Assembly: GCF_001908375.1 (NCBI RefSeq)
Contig: NZ_CP017244.1
Span: 1,240,001-1,304,000, forward strand
Source of the DNA: Rhizobium etli 8C-3
Lineage (GTDB): Bacteria > Pseudomonadota > Alphaproteobacteria > Rhizobiales > Rhizobiaceae
DNA length: 64,000 bases
Reading direction: 5' to 3'
Shown here one piece after another: positions 37,926-47,367 of this stretch (position 1 is its first letter; each line of letters begins with the position of its first letter). The notes below the pieces were generated by a model that saw only the letters and a list, made by a program, of their open reading frames with translations, made no database searches and was not told the origin of the DNA. A program made the translations under genes and the position numbers.

Positions 37926-39131
37926 TTATTTCACCAGATCGCAGCCGCTCTTGGCGGGATCGATGTAGGCGTCCTTGCCGGGGATGGTGGCGAGAACGTC
38001 GAAGTAGTCCCAGGCCTCCTTGCTCTCGTCCGGCTTTTTCACCTGCAGGAGATACATGTCATGGATCATGCGGCCGTTCGGGCCGACGGTGCCACCGCGG
38101 CCGAAAACGTCGTCGACCGGCATTTCATGGAGTTGCTTGGCGACGGCATCCGTATCGTCTGTTCCGGCCTTCTGGATTGCCTTCAGGTACTGAAGCACGG
38201 CGGAATAGGTTCCGGCGTGGATCATGTTTGGCATCTTGCCGGTGCGATCGAAGAATTTCTTTCCGAAAGCGCGGCTCTCGTCGTCACGGTTCCAGTAATA
38301 ACCTTCCGTAAGCGTCAAGCCTTGAGCGGCTTCGAGGCCAAGGCCATGGACGTCAGCGAGCGTGAAGAGCAACGCCGCCAGGCGCTGGCCGCCCTGCGTG
38401 ATGCCGAACTCGGCCGCCTGCTTGATTGCGTTCGACGTGTCGAGGCCTGCATTGGCAAGACCGACGACCTTGGCGCCGGAAGACTGGGCCTGCAGCAGGA
38501 AAGACGAAAAATCCTGGCTGGCGAGCGGATGCCGGACGGAGCCGATGACATTGCCGCCATTGGCCTTTACGAAATCACTCGTCTGCTGTTCCAGCGAATA
38601 GCCAAAGGCATAGTCCGCCGTCAGGAAGAACCAGCTGTCGCCACCCTGCTTCACAAGTGCGCCACCGGTGCCGACGGCAAGGGCATGCGTATCATAGGCC
38701 CAATGGAAGCCGTAGGGCGAACAGGCCTTGCCCGTCAGATCCGTCGTCGCGGCACCCGTGACGATGTCGATCTTCTTCTTTTCTTTGCCAATTGCCTGGA
38801 CAGCAAGCGCAACCGACGACGTCGTCAGTTCCATGATAGCGTCGACCTGCTCGGTGTCGTACCACTGCCGGGCGATGTTCGATGCAATGTCCGGCTTGTT
38901 CTGATGGTCGGCGTCGACGATCTCGATTGGAGAGTCGAGCACTTTACCTCCGAAATCTTCGACGGCCATCTGGGCGGCTTCAACGGACGATTTACCACCG
39001 AAATCGGCATAGACGCCGGATTGGTCGTTGAGGATGCCGATCTTCACCTTGCCGTCGGAAGCTCCATCGGCGAGTACGGCGGTGCCGCTGGCAAGCAGGA
39101 ATGCCACGGACGCAATGAGATTCTTTCGCAT
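37926..39131 (-). CDS. Branched-chain amino acid-type ABC substrate-binding protein (LivK-like)
   Basis: The 401-residue protein has a signal peptide (MRKNLIASVAFLLASGTAVLA) and a Peripla_BP_6 fold with KIGILNDQSGVYADFGGKSSVEAAQMAVEDFGG. Members bind leucine-type amino acids but many rhizobial paralogues bind aromatic acids, amides or other carboxylates. This protein ends with VTNR-free, Asp/Lys-rich sequence and lacks features that identify a ligand. GGGAGGAG precedes the ATG. It is the first gene of a seven-gene leftward operon running into the GMC and dehydrogenase genes. Confidence 0.92.
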   Translation of the reverse strand: MRKNLIASVAFLLASGTAVLADGASDGKVKIGILNDQSGVYADFGGKSSVEAAQMAVEDFGGKVLDSPIEIVDADHQNKPDIASNIARQWYDTEQVDAIMELTTSSVALAVQAIGKEKKKIDIVTGAATTDLTGKACSPYGFHWAYDTHALAVGTGGALVKQGGDSWFFLTADYAFGYSLEQQTSDFVKANGGNVIGSVRHPLASQDFSSFLLQAQSSGAKVVGLANAGLDTSNAIKQAAEFGITQGGQRLAALLFTLADVHGLGLEAAQGLTLTEGYYWNRDDESRAFGKKFFDRTGKMPNMIHAGTYSAVLQYLKAIQKAGTDDTDAVAKQLHEMPVDDVFGRGGTVGPNGRMIHDMYLLQVKKPDESKEAWDYFDVLATIPGKDAYIDPAKSGCDLVK

Positions 39132-39275
39132 ATGTCTCTCCTCCCAGAGATGGCCAGATCGCGCGTCTGTTCAAAATTGGCCAGCCGCTCTCCTCAAGTC
39201 AGCCGGCGCTTCGCCTACGATCAAGGAAAATCGGCCTTGAGGCAACCGGTGGTTTACAGCTAATTACAAACAGTA

Positions 39276-39295
39276 TCTGTTCATTTCTGAACAGA
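39276..39295. promoter_or_regulatory. Perfect inverted repeat in the livK-lysR divergent promoter
   Basis: Arms TCTGTTCA (39276-39283) and TGAACAGA (39288-39295) are perfectly complementary around TTTC. The site lies about midway between the divergent livK-like (39131) and lysR (39386) starts. LysR proteins often bind such dyads, though the classical T-N11-A form is not obvious. Binding by the adjacent LysR is inferred. Confidence 0.5.
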
Positions 39296-39385
39296 AGGTT
39301 GAAACCGACACGCTAGGGCGCTTTCCATTCTTGGGCAGCGATCGGCGATGAGACCAGAGACCCAGATTGGACGGCGCGACGCTGC

Positions 39386-40330
39386 ATGAGCAATCTTCCG
39401 CAATTTACTTGGGACGATCTTCAGTTTTTTCTAGCCGTGGCGCGCACCGGCCAGCTATCGACGGCCGCAAGGCAGCTGCGCAGCAGCCACGCCACCGTCT
39501 CGCGACGCATCGACCGGCTTGAATTTTCCCTGAAGGTCAAGCTTTTCGAGCGCAACGCGCGCGGCTACGTGCTGACTGCGATGGGTACGCGCTTCGTGGA
39601 CACCGCTGAAAAAATGGAACAGGAGACCGAACGCCTGCGAGCCGACCTTGCCGCAGGGTCGATGACGCAGCGCGGCGTCGTGCGATTGAGTGCGCCGGAG
39701 GGTTTTGCGAATTTCTTCTTTGCGAGCGTGCTGCCGAAATTTGCAGCTCTCCATCCGCATCTGTCGCTTGAGCTTGTGACGATCCAGCAGATCATGTCCC
39801 TGTCGCGCAAGGAAGCGGACATTACCGTCGTCTTGGACGAGCCGAAGGGCGGCCCGTATTTTTCCGAAAAGCTGACGGACTACCATCTGCAGGTTTACGG
39901 CTCGCGGGATTATCTTGCCAAGAGCCCGCCGGTCACCTGCCGCGACGATCTGCTGAACCATCCCTTCATCAGCTATATCGAGGAGATGATCTTCGCGCCG
40001 GGGCTTGACTATCTTGGCGACGTGCATCCGCGCATCAAGCCGCAGTTCCAAAGTTCCAGTATCTTTGCGCAGCTGACGGCGACGCGAAACGGCCTGGGGC
40101 TTTGCGTGCTTCCCTACTTCTTCGCAAGCCTTTATCCTGAACTCGTGCGCGTACTGCCGGATGAAGTGGATCTCTGCCGCAACTACTGGGTCACTTGTCA
40201 TCAGGATATGAGACAAGCGCCGCGCGTGCGAGCCGTTATCGACTTTCTGCGGGAGGCCGTGAAAGGCGAAGACGCACGTTTCATCCCGCCGTTTGCGGCC
40301 GCAATCCATTCCGGGCGAAGGCCCGGATGA
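39386..40330 (+). CDS. LysR family transcriptional regulator
   Basis: The 314-residue protein has the LysR helix-turn-helix (LQFFLAVARTGQLSTAARQLRSSHATVSRRIDRLE, residues 12-46) and a C-terminal effector domain of the type that begins RGVVRLSAPEGFANFFFASVLPKFAALHPHLSLEL. It is divergent from the liv-type operon, the usual LysR arrangement for control of the neighbour. Its stop directly abuts the convergent cupin stop with no intervening base. Confidence 0.9.
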   Translation: MSNLPQFTWDDLQFFLAVARTGQLSTAARQLRSSHATVSRRIDRLEFSLKVKLFERNARGYVLTAMGTRFVDTAEKMEQETERLRADLAAGSMTQRGVVRLSAPEGFANFFFASVLPKFAALHPHLSLELVTIQQIMSLSRKEADITVVLDEPKGGPYFSEKLTDYHLQVYGSRDYLAKSPPVTCRDDLLNHPFISYIEEMIFAPGLDYLGDVHPRIKPQFQSSSIFAQLTATRNGLGLCVLPYFFASLYPELVRVLPDEVDLCRNYWVTCHQDMRQAPRVRAVIDFLREAVKGEDARFIPPFAAAIHSGRRPG

Positions 40331-40669
40331 CTATTTCAGGAATTCGGCGCGGTGCGGCGCGAAGGTGTCGATCAGCCGCCCCTTCTCCAATGCCTTGACG
40401 CCGTGAACGAGGTCGGGCGGCACGATGAAGCTGCCGCCTTCTTTCAGCACTTCCGTCTTCCCGTCGATGGTGACCGCAAAGCTGCCTTCGGCAACATAGC
40501 TCGCCTGGATGTGCGGGTGCGAATGCGCAGCACCGATTGCATCTTTTTCGAAGGCGACTTCAACCATCATCATCTCGGGCAGGTAGACCATGATCCGGCG
40601 GGTAACCCCCGGCTCCGGACTGATCCAGTCAGCGCCTTCGGCATGCACGAAAAGACCACTCGATGTCAT
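40331..40669 (-). CDS. Single-domain cupin protein (KdgF-like)
   Basis: The 112-residue protein has cupin motif 1 AIGAAHSHPHIQASYVAEGSFAV-like (H-x-H...E, metal ligands) and motif 2 near GGSFIVPPDLVHGVKAL with the second His. It resembles small cupins such as KdgF, which linearises unsaturated uronates, but no uronate genes are nearby. GGGGAG seven bases before 40669 selects this start. The gene stands alone. Confidence 0.82.
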   Translation of the reverse strand: MTSSGLFVHAEGADWISPEPGVTRRIMVYLPEMMMVEVAFEKDAIGAAHSHPHIQASYVAEGSFAVTIDGKTEVLKEGGSFIVPPDLVHGVKALEKGRLIDTFAPHRAEFLK

Positions 40670-40830
40670 GTTCAACTCCCCACTTCGATTCCCATCGGGC
40701 GGCAAGTTGGAGCATTGGGGTCTGTTTGAAAAGGGCGCAACGGTATATTCCTTCCAATTGACGCTGAAGCTGCCCGGGTTTATCGCGGGCTTGATCAGGC
40801 TTGCCTGAAGACCGGTGAGGAGACGCCGTC

Positions 40831-42018
40831 ATGCAGCATACCCGCGAAACCTTCGACTGGGCCGATCCCTTCCGGCTGGTGGAACAGCTGAGCGACGAGG
40901 AGCGCATGGTGCAGGACACGGCAAACGCCTATGCGCAGGAAAAGCTCGCTCCCCGGGTGCTCGATGCATTCCGCAGCGAAAGGACAGATCCGGCGATCTT
41001 CCGCGAAATGGGCGAACTTGGCCTGCTCGGTGCGACGATCGCATCGGAATACGGCGGAGCAGGCTTGGGTTATGTGGCCTACGGCCTGATTGCCCGCGAA
41101 GTCGAGCGCGTCGATAGCGGCTACCGCTCGATGATGAGCGTGCAGTCGTCCCTCGTCATGGTGCCGATCGAGGCGTTCGGCTCGCAGGCGCAGAAACAGA
41201 AATATCTGCCAAAGCTTGCAACCGGCGAATGGATCGGCTGCTTTGGGCTCACCGAACCGGATCACGGCTCCGATCCCGGATCGATGGCGACGCGAGCCAA
41301 AAGGGTCGATGGCGGCTATAGCCTAACCGGGTCCAAGACCTGGATCACCAATGCGCCGATCGCCGATGTCTTCATTGTCTGGGCCAAGACTGAGGACGGC
41401 GTGATCCGCGGTTTTGTCCTGGAAAAGGGCTGGAAGGGCCTGACGGCGCCGGCCATCCACGGCAAAGTGGGTCTGCGCGCCTCGATCACCGGCGAGATCG
41501 TGCTCGACAATGTTTTCGTGCCGGAGGAAAACCTGCTGCCCGATGTGACCGGTCTGAAGGGGCCGTTTACCTGCCTGAATTCCGCCCGTTTCGGCATTGC
41601 CTGGGGAGCGCTCGGTGCGGCCGAAGCCTGTTATGCGACGGCCCGGCAATACACCCTCGATCGCAGGCAGTTCAACCGGCCGCTTGCCGCCAATCAGTTG
41701 ATCCAGAAAAAGCTAGCAGACATGGTAAGTGAGATCGCGCTCGGCCTGCAGGGCTGCCTGAGGCTCGGCCGCATGATGGAAGAGGGCCGTCCGCCGGTGG
41801 AACTCACCTCAATCCTCAAACGCAACTCCTGCGGCAAGGCACTCGACATTGCGCGCACCGCCCGCGACATGCTCGGCGGCAATGGCATCTCCGATGAGTT
41901 CGGCGTCGCCCGCCACCTCGTCAATCTCGAGGTCGTCAATACCTACGAGGGTACGCATGACATCCACGCCCTCATCCTCGGCCGCGCCATCACGGGAATA
42001 CAGGCCTTCGCGAATTAG
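40831..42018 (+). CDS. gcdH: Glutaryl-CoA dehydrogenase-like acyl-CoA dehydrogenase
   Basis: The 395-residue flavoprotein matches Gcd[20 protein letters not shown] (FAD and substrate loop), [17 protein letters not shown] and the C-terminal [20 protein letters not shown], where the Glu is the catalytic base. GcdH oxidises and decarboxylates glutaryl-CoA to crotonyl-CoA in lysine and tryptophan breakdown. GGTGAGGAG-type sequence precedes the start. No other lysine-degradation gene is adjacent; the enzyme probably works with distant partners. Confidence 0.9.
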   Translation: MQHTRETFDWADPFRLVEQLSDEERMVQDTANAYAQEKLAPRVLDAFRSERTDPAIFREMGELGLLGATIASEYGGAGLGYVAYGLIAREVERVDSGYRSMMSVQSSLVMVPIEAFGSQAQKQKYLPKLATGEWIGCFGLTEPDHGSDPGSMATRAKRVDGGYSLTGSKTWITNAPIADVFIVWAKTEDGVIRGFVLEKGWKGLTAPAIHGKVGLRASITGEIVLDNVFVPEENLLPDVTGLKGPFTCLNSARFGIAWGALGAAEACYATARQYTLDRRQFNRPLAANQLIQKKLADMVSEIALGLQGCLRLGRMMEEGRPPVELTSILKRNSCGKALDIARTARDMLGGNGISDEFGVARHLVNLEVVNTYEGTHDIHALILGRAITGIQAFAN

Positions 42019-42273
42019 CGTTCCGCCCGGCGGCGGCGAGAGGCAACCGAAGCAACAAGATTTCCCGCGATGCCCGAGCGCATCGTTGCCCTTAAGTGGC
42101 ACCGAGCCTGCCCCTTGAGGCAATGCCGATCGTGATCGGACATGCAAGATCCTTATCCAATCGAAGCTCAGCTCCGCATTCGAAAATGGGCCGGGGCGTC
42201 AATTGCAACCGTATGGAGATTGTGCAACGCTGCCGTCGCCGATACAGCACCAATAGGGGAAGGGGTTTCTCAT

Positions 42274-42735
42274 ATGCTTCTATTCCTTGCATTTTCGATC
42301 GGAATTATTGCCGGCCTCAGGGCCATGACTGCGCCCGCCGCCGTTGCCTGGGGCGCCGCACTTGGCGGGTTCAACGTTTCTCAAACATCTCTCGCCTTTA
42401 TGGGCTACCGGTGGACGCCGTGGATTTTCACGGTGCTTGCCGCCGTCGAAATGATCACCGACCAATTGCCGACAACGCCAAGCCGCAAGGTGCCGATGCA
42501 GTTCGGCGCCCGTTTGATCATGGGTGCATTGGCAGGCGCAACGATCGGCGCTTCGGATGGTTCCCTGACAGCGGGGCTCATTGCGGGCATCGTCGGTGCC
42601 GTTGTCGGAACGCTCGGCGGTGCCTTTATCCGCGGCAAGCTTGCGAAGGGTTTCGGCAAGGATTTGCCGGCGGCACTTATCGAAGATGGTGTCGCCATCG
42701 GCGGCGCGCTGTTGATCTTGGTGGCCGTGCCATGA
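42274..42735 (+). CDS. DUF4126-like membrane protein
   Basis: The 153-residue protein begins MLLFLAFSIGIIAGLRAMTAP and carries four or so membrane segments with TAPAAVAWGAALG, EMITDQLPTTPSRK, GARLIMGALAGATIGA and GTLGGAFIRGKLAKGFGKD. The pattern fits DUF4126-type small membrane proteins of unknown function. AAGGGG lies about ten bases before 42274; a longer upstream frame is rejected. Its stop overlaps the flavoprotein start by four bases, so the two are coupled. Confidence 0.78.
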   Translation: MLLFLAFSIGIIAGLRAMTAPAAVAWGAALGGFNVSQTSLAFMGYRWTPWIFTVLAAVEMITDQLPTTPSRKVPMQFGARLIMGALAGATIGASDGSLTAGLIAGIVGAVVGTLGGAFIRGKLAKGFGKDLPAALIEDGVAIGGALLILVAVP

Positions 42736-44129
42736 AAAGTTACGACGCGATCTTTATCGGAGCCGGTCAGTCCGGCCCCTTCCTCGCCGCCCGCATGTCC
42801 GAAAAGGGCATGAACGTAGCGCTGATCGAGCGAAAATTTCTTGGCGGTACCTGCGTCAATGCCGGCTGCATGCCGACGAAGACCCTGGTCGCCAGTGCCC
42901 GGGCCGCCCATGTCGCGCGCCGCGGCGGCGATTACGGCGTGAAGATCGCTGGCAAGATCGAGATCGACATGATGATCGTGCGCCAGCGCGCCGAAACCGT
43001 TACCATGAACGCCCGCAACGGCCTGATCAGCTGGCTTGGCAGCATGGATACGATGGACGTGATCTACGGCCAGGCCAGATTTGCCGGTCCGAAGACAGTC
43101 ATGGTCAACGGCGAGATGCTGTCGGCGCCGCAAATCTTTCTGAATGTCGGTGCTCGCCCGGTCATTCCGGATTTTCCCGGTATCGAGGACATCGACTATC
43201 TCACAAGCACGTCGATCATCCACCTCGACACGCTGCCACGCCACCTGGCCGTCATAGGCGGCAGCTATATCGGTCTCGAATTCGCGCAGATGTACCGTCG
43301 CTTCGGCGCCGAAGTCACAATCATCGAACGCGGGCCGAAGCTTGCCTCCCGCGAAGACGAGGATATCTCCGATGCAATCGCGCAGATACTCGGCGCCGAA
43401 GGTATTGCAGTTCACACTCAGGCAGATCGTATCGCATTCGCAAAGAATGGCGATGTTGTTGCCGTCAGCACCGGCGACGGCAAGCCGGTGATCGAGGCAA
43501 GTCATGTGCTGATTGCAACCGGCCGCAGGCCGAACACCGACGATCTCGGCCTCGATGCCGCCGGCGTTTTGACGGACAAGCGCGGCTACATTACGGTGGA
43601 CGACAGGCTGATGACCAATGTCGAGGGCATCTTCGCGCTCGGCGACTGCAACGGCCGCGGAGCCTTTACGCATACGTCCTATAATGATTTCGAGATCGCC
43701 GCAGCCAACCTGATTGATGGTGGCGATCGCAAGGTGAGCAGCCGCATTCCCGCCTATGCACTTTATATCGATCCGCCACTCGGCCGCGTCGGCATGACGG
43801 AGAAGGAAGCGCGCGCTTCCGGCAAAAACATCATGGTCTCGTCCCGCCCGATGAGCCGCGTCGGTCGTGCCAGCGAACGAGGCGAGACCATGGGATTCAT
43901 GAAGATCGTCGCCGAGGTCGAAAGCAAGCGAATTCTCGGTGCCGCAATCCTTGGCATCGAAGGCGACGAGGCAATCCACGGCATCATCGATGCCATGAAT
44001 GCCGGAACGACCTACCCTGCCCTGCAATGGTCGGTGCCGATCCATCCGACCGTCTCGGAACTGATTCCGACGGTGCTGGGAGATTTAAAGGCGGTTGAGA
44101 AATTTCCTTCTGCCCCGGAAAGAAGTTGA
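42732..44129 (+). CDS. FAD/NAD(P)-dependent disulfide oxidoreductase (mercuric reductase / lipoamide dehydrogenase-like)
   Basis: The 465-residue class I flavoprotein has FIGAGQSGPFLAARMSEKG (FAD site), redox-active cysteines Cys41 and Cys46 in GGTCVNAGCMPTK, a NAD(P) site in VIGGSYIGLEFAQMYRRFG and the dimer-interface HPTVSELIPT with the catalytic His-Glu pair near 442-447. There is no N-terminal HMA domain or C-terminal vicinal Cys pair, so a true mercuric reductase is unlikely. It is translationally coupled to the DUF4126 gene, which suggests a membrane-linked redox role. Confidence 0.88.
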   Translation: MKSYDAIFIGAGQSGPFLAARMSEKGMNVALIERKFLGGTCVNAGCMPTKTLVASARAAHVARRGGDYGVKIAGKIEIDMMIVRQRAETVTMNARNGLISWLGSMDTMDVIYGQARFAGPKTVMVNGEMLSAPQIFLNVGARPVIPDFPGIEDIDYLTSTSIIHLDTLPRHLAVIGGSYIGLEFAQMYRRFGAEVTIIERGPKLASREDEDISDAIAQILGAEGIAVHTQADRIAFAKNGDVVAVSTGDGKPVIEASHVLIATGRRPNTDDLGLDAAGVLTDKRGYITVDDRLMTNVEGIFALGDCNGRGAFTHTSYNDFEIAAANLIDGGDRKVSSRIPAYALYIDPPLGRVGMTEKEARASGKNIMVSSRPMSRVGRASERGETMGFMKIVAEVESKRILGAAILGIEGDEAIHGIIDAMNAGTTYPALQWSVPIHPTVSELIPTVLGDLKAVEKFPSAPERS

Positions 44130-44136
44130 GAGGCTC

Positions 44137-45180
44137 TTATTCCATCACGATCTGCAGCTTGACATCCGTCGGCCGCGCTTCGACGGCACGATCGAAAGCC
44201 TTGATCGAATCCTCGAACTGGAAGACCCCCGAAATCAGCGGCTTGAGGTCGACGCGGCCGGAGCCGAGGAGCGCGATCGATCGCTCGTACTGGTGCGCGT
44301 AGCGGAAGACCGTTTCGATGCGAACCTCCTTGGTCGAAGCCGTCGAAATGTCGAAGCCGACGGGATCCACCGGCAGGCCGACGGCAACGATGACCCCTCC
44401 CGGGCGCACCAGATCCATGATCGTTTCCCAAGCCTTTGGCGACCCGGAGCACTCGAAGATCACGTCTGCGCCCCAGTCGGCGGTCAGGCGGCTCACTTCG
44501 TCGACGAGATTTTTCTCGCGGATGTTGACCGGAATGACGCCCTGATACTGCGCGGCGATGTCGAGCTTCGGCTGGGCGAGATCGGCAACAATCGCCCGGG
44601 CACAGCCTCCGGCTAGCGCCGCAATCGCCACCATCGTACCGATCGGGCCGGCGCCGAGAACGACGGCCGTGTCGCCGGGTGCGATTTTTGCTTTGGCCGC
44701 GGCCTGCATGCCGACCGCAAATGGTTCGACCATCGCGCCTTCGGCAAAGCTGACATTGTCCGGAAGCTTGTAGGTGTAGTTGGCGCGATGAACCACTTCT
44801 GGCGTCAGGACTCCGTGAACCGGGGGCGTCGCCCAGAAGGTGACGGCAGGATCGACATTGTACATGCCAAGCCGGCTTGCCTTGGAGTTCGGATCGGGAA
44901 TGCCGGGTTCCATGCAGACGCGGTCGCCGGCCTTCAGATGTGCCACGCCTTCACCGACTTCGACCACTGTACCGGCCGCTTCGTGCCCAAGCACCATCGG
45001 CTCACGGACGACAAATGGCCCAATCCTGCCGTGGGTGTAATAATGCACGTCCGAACCGCACACGCCGACGGTGTGGATCTTGATCTTCACCTGTCCCGGT
45101 CCGGTTTGCAGCGGTAGATCAATTTCGCGAAGGGCAAGCTCATGCTGACGCTCCAGTACCAGCGCACGGACTTTGGCCAT
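44137..45180 (-). CDS. NAD-dependent xylitol/sorbitol dehydrogenase-like protein without structural zinc site
   Basis: The 347-residue medium-chain dehydrogenase keeps the catalytic-zinc ligands Cys41 ([13 protein letters not shown]), His66-Glu67 (LGHEAAG) and VEPFAVG, plus [13 protein letters not shown] for NAD binding. The four cysteines that bind structural zinc in relatives are replaced by Asp96, Ser99, Ser102 and Asp110 in the [20 protein letters not shown] loop. Sequence order and tail fit rhizobial xylitol dehydrogenases. It is convergent with the flavoprotein gene, seven bases apart. Confidence 0.87.
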   Translation of the reverse strand: MAKVRALVLERQHELALREIDLPLQTGPGQVKIKIHTVGVCGSDVHYYTHGRIGPFVVREPMVLGHEAAGTVVEVGEGVAHLKAGDRVCMEPGIPDPNSKASRLGMYNVDPAVTFWATPPVHGVLTPEVVHRANYTYKLPDNVSFAEGAMVEPFAVGMQAAAKAKIAPGDTAVVLGAGPIGTMVAIAALAGGCARAIVADLAQPKLDIAAQYQGVIPVNIREKNLVDEVSRLTADWGADVIFECSGSPKAWETIMDLVRPGGVIVAVGLPVDPVGFDISTASTKEVRIETVFRYAHQYERSIALLGSGRVDLKPLISGVFQFEDSIKAFDRAVEARPTDVKLQIVME

Positions 45181-45304
45181 AAGTCGGTTTCCTTCCCTGA
45201 TAGTTCGTCCGGTTCACCTGGACGTCGTTTGACCGACTATACGACCCACCAGGCCAACAGAGCAACAGAATAACGAGGCTTTTGCTCGCGATGTGATGAT
45301 TTGC

Positions 45305-45445
45305 TCAGTTAATCCCGACCAGGTTGGGCGCAGGTAGCGGCTGCCCGGGACCTGTGCAAACCTGCCGGCGATGGATGCTCGATCGCACAAGCGCGCGGGC
45401 GAAGGCCGCACCCATATTGCCGGCACCGATGACGCCGGTGGACAT
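45305..45445 (-). pseudogene. Truncated NAD(P)-binding reductase (NADPH-dependent F420 reductase-like N-terminal remnant)
   Basis: A 46-codon frame begins MSTGVIGAGNMGAAFARALV, an intact Rossmann start like F420-dependent/NADPH reductases, with AAGGA before the ATG. After about 20 residues homology ends and a stop follows, so only the N terminus of a roughly 200-residue gene remains. It lies just downstream of the SDR C-terminal half on the same strand, which suggests an old SDR-reductase operon. Confidence 0.6.
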
Positions 45446-45481
45446 CTTTTCTTCCTTAAGATCAAGATGAGGCTGATCGGA

Positions 45482-45751
45482 TCACGCCGTGAAGCCGCCA
45501 TCGGCGACGATGTCGGCGCCTGTCACGAAGGCTGCTTCCGGGCTCGCGGGGTAGGCGACGACGCTTGCGATCTCATAATCTTTGCCGTAGCGGCCGATCG
45601 CCATGCCGGGACCGACGATCCTCGAGACCGGACCTCCATCGGGGTTCATATCGGTGTCCGTTGGACCAGGATGGACGGTGTTAACGGTGATCCCCTTAGG
45701 CCCAAGGTCACGCACGAGACTGCGGTTGAAGCCGGCGACAGGCTTGATCAC
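45482..45751 (-). pseudogene. C-terminal half of a split SDR gene
   Basis: About 85 residues, starting near VAGFNRSLVRDLGPKGITVN and running through PGPTDTDMNPDGGP to TGADIVADGGFTA, match the C-terminal third of short-chain dehydrogenases. The NAD site and the catalytic Tyr and Lys are missing, so it cannot act alone. It appears to be the 3' half of the gene whose 5' half ends near 61665 on the same strand. Confidence 0.75.
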
Positions 45752-46146
45752 CCGAACACTTCCAGGACGTGAAGCAAGTCGGTGTATTCGCGCACCTTCG
45801 CGATCTTGCCGCCCCTGATGGTGAAAAGGAGCGCGTACTCGTTTTCGTATACTTTCCCGGTTCTGGTCGTAGCGTGTGAACGAGTTTCGGCCGCCACGAT
45901 GTCGCCTTCGCCGATGATGCTGACGATCTGCATATCGAGGCCGTCGGTATAGGCTGAAAGCATGTTACGGAACATCTTTGCGGCCTCCTCTTTAGTTTTC
46001 GTGCCCGACGACGGAAAGAGATGCGGCTTGCCGTTGACCCACCAGGTCGCATCGTCTGTCATCACATCGATCAGACCGTCGGCATTGGACTTCCTGAAGT
46101 GGTCGCAGAACTCGCGCACGACGCGCTTGTTGTCTTCAACGCTCAT
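45748..46146 (-). CDS. SnoaL-like / NTF2-fold protein
   Basis: The 132-residue protein has the polyketide cyclase SnoaL-like pattern: NKRVVREFCDHFRKSNADGLIDVMTDDATWWVNG at the N terminus and a YENEYALLFTIRGGKIAKVREYTDLLHVLEVF end. The fold is a cone-shaped alpha+beta barrel used by ketosteroid isomerases, dehydratases and non-enzymes alike, so no reaction is assigned. Its stop overlaps the first bases of the SDR remnant, so it lies exactly at the left junction of the inserted block. Confidence 0.78.
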   Translation of the reverse strand: MSVEDNKRVVREFCDHFRKSNADGLIDVMTDDATWWVNGKPHLFPSSGTKTKEEAAKMFRNMLSAYTDGLDMQIVSIIGEGDIVAAETRSHATTRTGKVYENEYALLFTIRGGKIAKVREYTDLLHVLEVFG

Positions 46147-46278
46147 TTCGTTTCCCAATATTGGTTGGAGCTGATTTCTGAGTTTAAGCAAAGGCCGGCC
46201 GCCGGAGGGAATTGCGGGAGGGCCGAACTTTTTGATTTAGGCGGGATAAGATCCCCCCATGTTGGGCATCAAGGTTCG

Positions 46279-47232
46279 TCAAGGGCCAAACTGATGCTTA
46301 CCACCGCGCCAGCCCGAGGTTTGAATGAACTTTTCCCAGGAGAGCGTTTCCGGGTCCAAGCGCCGGCTCCATTCCAGATCGTGTTCCTTGCCAAAGTAAC
46401 CATATTCTACGGCATATTCGACCATTCCGATTAGCTCCTGCACAAGGAGATCGTTGGCGCCGAAGCCAGGAAAGAAATGCAGGAGGTCCTCGCGCTTGAA
46501 GGCGCTGCGGTATTCGGCCTTGATGCCCGTTACTCGCTGAAAGGTTTCAACCATCTCGCGAGGCGAAATGATGTCACCCACGATCGGAAGTGTCTTACCC
46601 TTGAACGTGTCCGGGTCAGACAATACAGAGAGCACAGCTGGTCCCGTCGCCGTCGTCGGATCGACAAACGGTGCACGAAAGTCTTCCGGAAGGTAGATTG
46701 GCATAAGGAGCGTGTCCCCTTGCATCTGGGGAACGTAATATTCGAGCAGGTTCGTGTAGAAAAACGCAAGCGACACGAACGAATGCGTAACGGGCAACGT
46801 GCGAATGTAGTCAGCAACCAGTGCCTTGTCAGTGAAGTGCGGCGTGAATTTCGTTCCCGTGGTAATTTTGTCGACATTGTCCAAAGTCGAAAAAACGATG
46901 TGGCTCACGCCTGCCTCGACTGCCGCATCGGCAATCTGTTTGCCAAGCGCAAATTCGGCATTGTCTTGCGGTACGAGCTGGGGGGTCATCAGATAGGCAC
47001 CGTCGGCACCGTGAAATGCCGCAACGAGTTCCTTCTCATGGCCGAGACTGAGGGGCGCCACCACAATTTCTGCCCCTAGTTCCGCCAGACTGCGGGATCC
47101 TGCAGAATCGCGGGTTCTGGTCAGTGCGCGGACTCGATATTGATTGCTTTTAAGAAGCGTCGCCGCAACGCTGCGGCCCTGCTTGCTAGTTGCGCCGACA
47201 ACCGAAATAAGCGGTTTTTGTTTTTGAGGCAT
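46279..47232 (-). CDS. NmrA family NAD(P)-binding protein
   Basis: The 317-residue protein is an atypical SDR of the NmrA/HSCARG/QorB type: VVGATSKQGRSVAATLL (NADP site), VVAPLSLGHEKELVAAFHGADGAYLMTP and HIVFSTLDNVDKITTG. Such proteins sense the NADPH ratio or reduce quinones. It is divergent from an HxlR regulator with a conserved N-terminal Cys, the same arrangement as qorA/qorR-type quinone-sensing pairs. The ATG at 47232 has only weak ribosome-site sequence. Confidence 0.85.
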   Translation of the reverse strand: MPQKQKPLISVVGATSKQGRSVAATLLKSNQYRVRALTRTRDSAGSRSLAELGAEIVVAPLSLGHEKELVAAFHGADGAYLMTPQLVPQDNAEFALGKQIADAAVEAGVSHIVFSTLDNVDKITTGTKFTPHFTDKALVADYIRTLPVTHSFVSLAFFYTNLLEYYVPQMQGDTLLMPIYLPEDFRAPFVDPTTATGPAVLSVLSDPDTFKGKTLPIVGDIISPREMVETFQRVTGIKAEYRSAFKREDLLHFFPGFGANDLLVQELIGMVEYAVEYGYFGKEHDLEWSRRLDPETLSWEKFIQTSGWRGGKHQFGP

Positions 47233-47340
47233 CAAAACTCAGTTCCTTGTGTAGGTTCAGCCATTGGAAACAGGCACGCTGGCTTTGGTGCATCCGTCTT
47301 TCCATGCGAACTACATAAGGATAAGCTGCTTGCTCGATAA

Positions 47341-47348
47341 GTACGTAC
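47341..47348. promoter_or_regulatory. GTACGTAC palindrome before hxlR
   Basis: A perfect eight-base palindrome lies 20 bases before the HxlR ATG in the divergent region shared with the NmrA gene. GTAC-containing dyads are common HxlR-family targets, so it is a candidate operator; length alone does not exclude chance. Confidence 0.3.
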
Positions 47349-47367
47349 AAAGAGCGCATGTAGTATC

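Noticed and set aside
42732..44129. Mercuric reductase merA
   Set aside because: It lacks the HMA domain and the C-terminal vicinal cysteines, and no other mer genes are present.
44129..44137. Possible bidirectional terminator between flavoprotein and xylitol dehydrogenase genes
   Set aside because: Only seven bases separate the stops and no stem is visible there.
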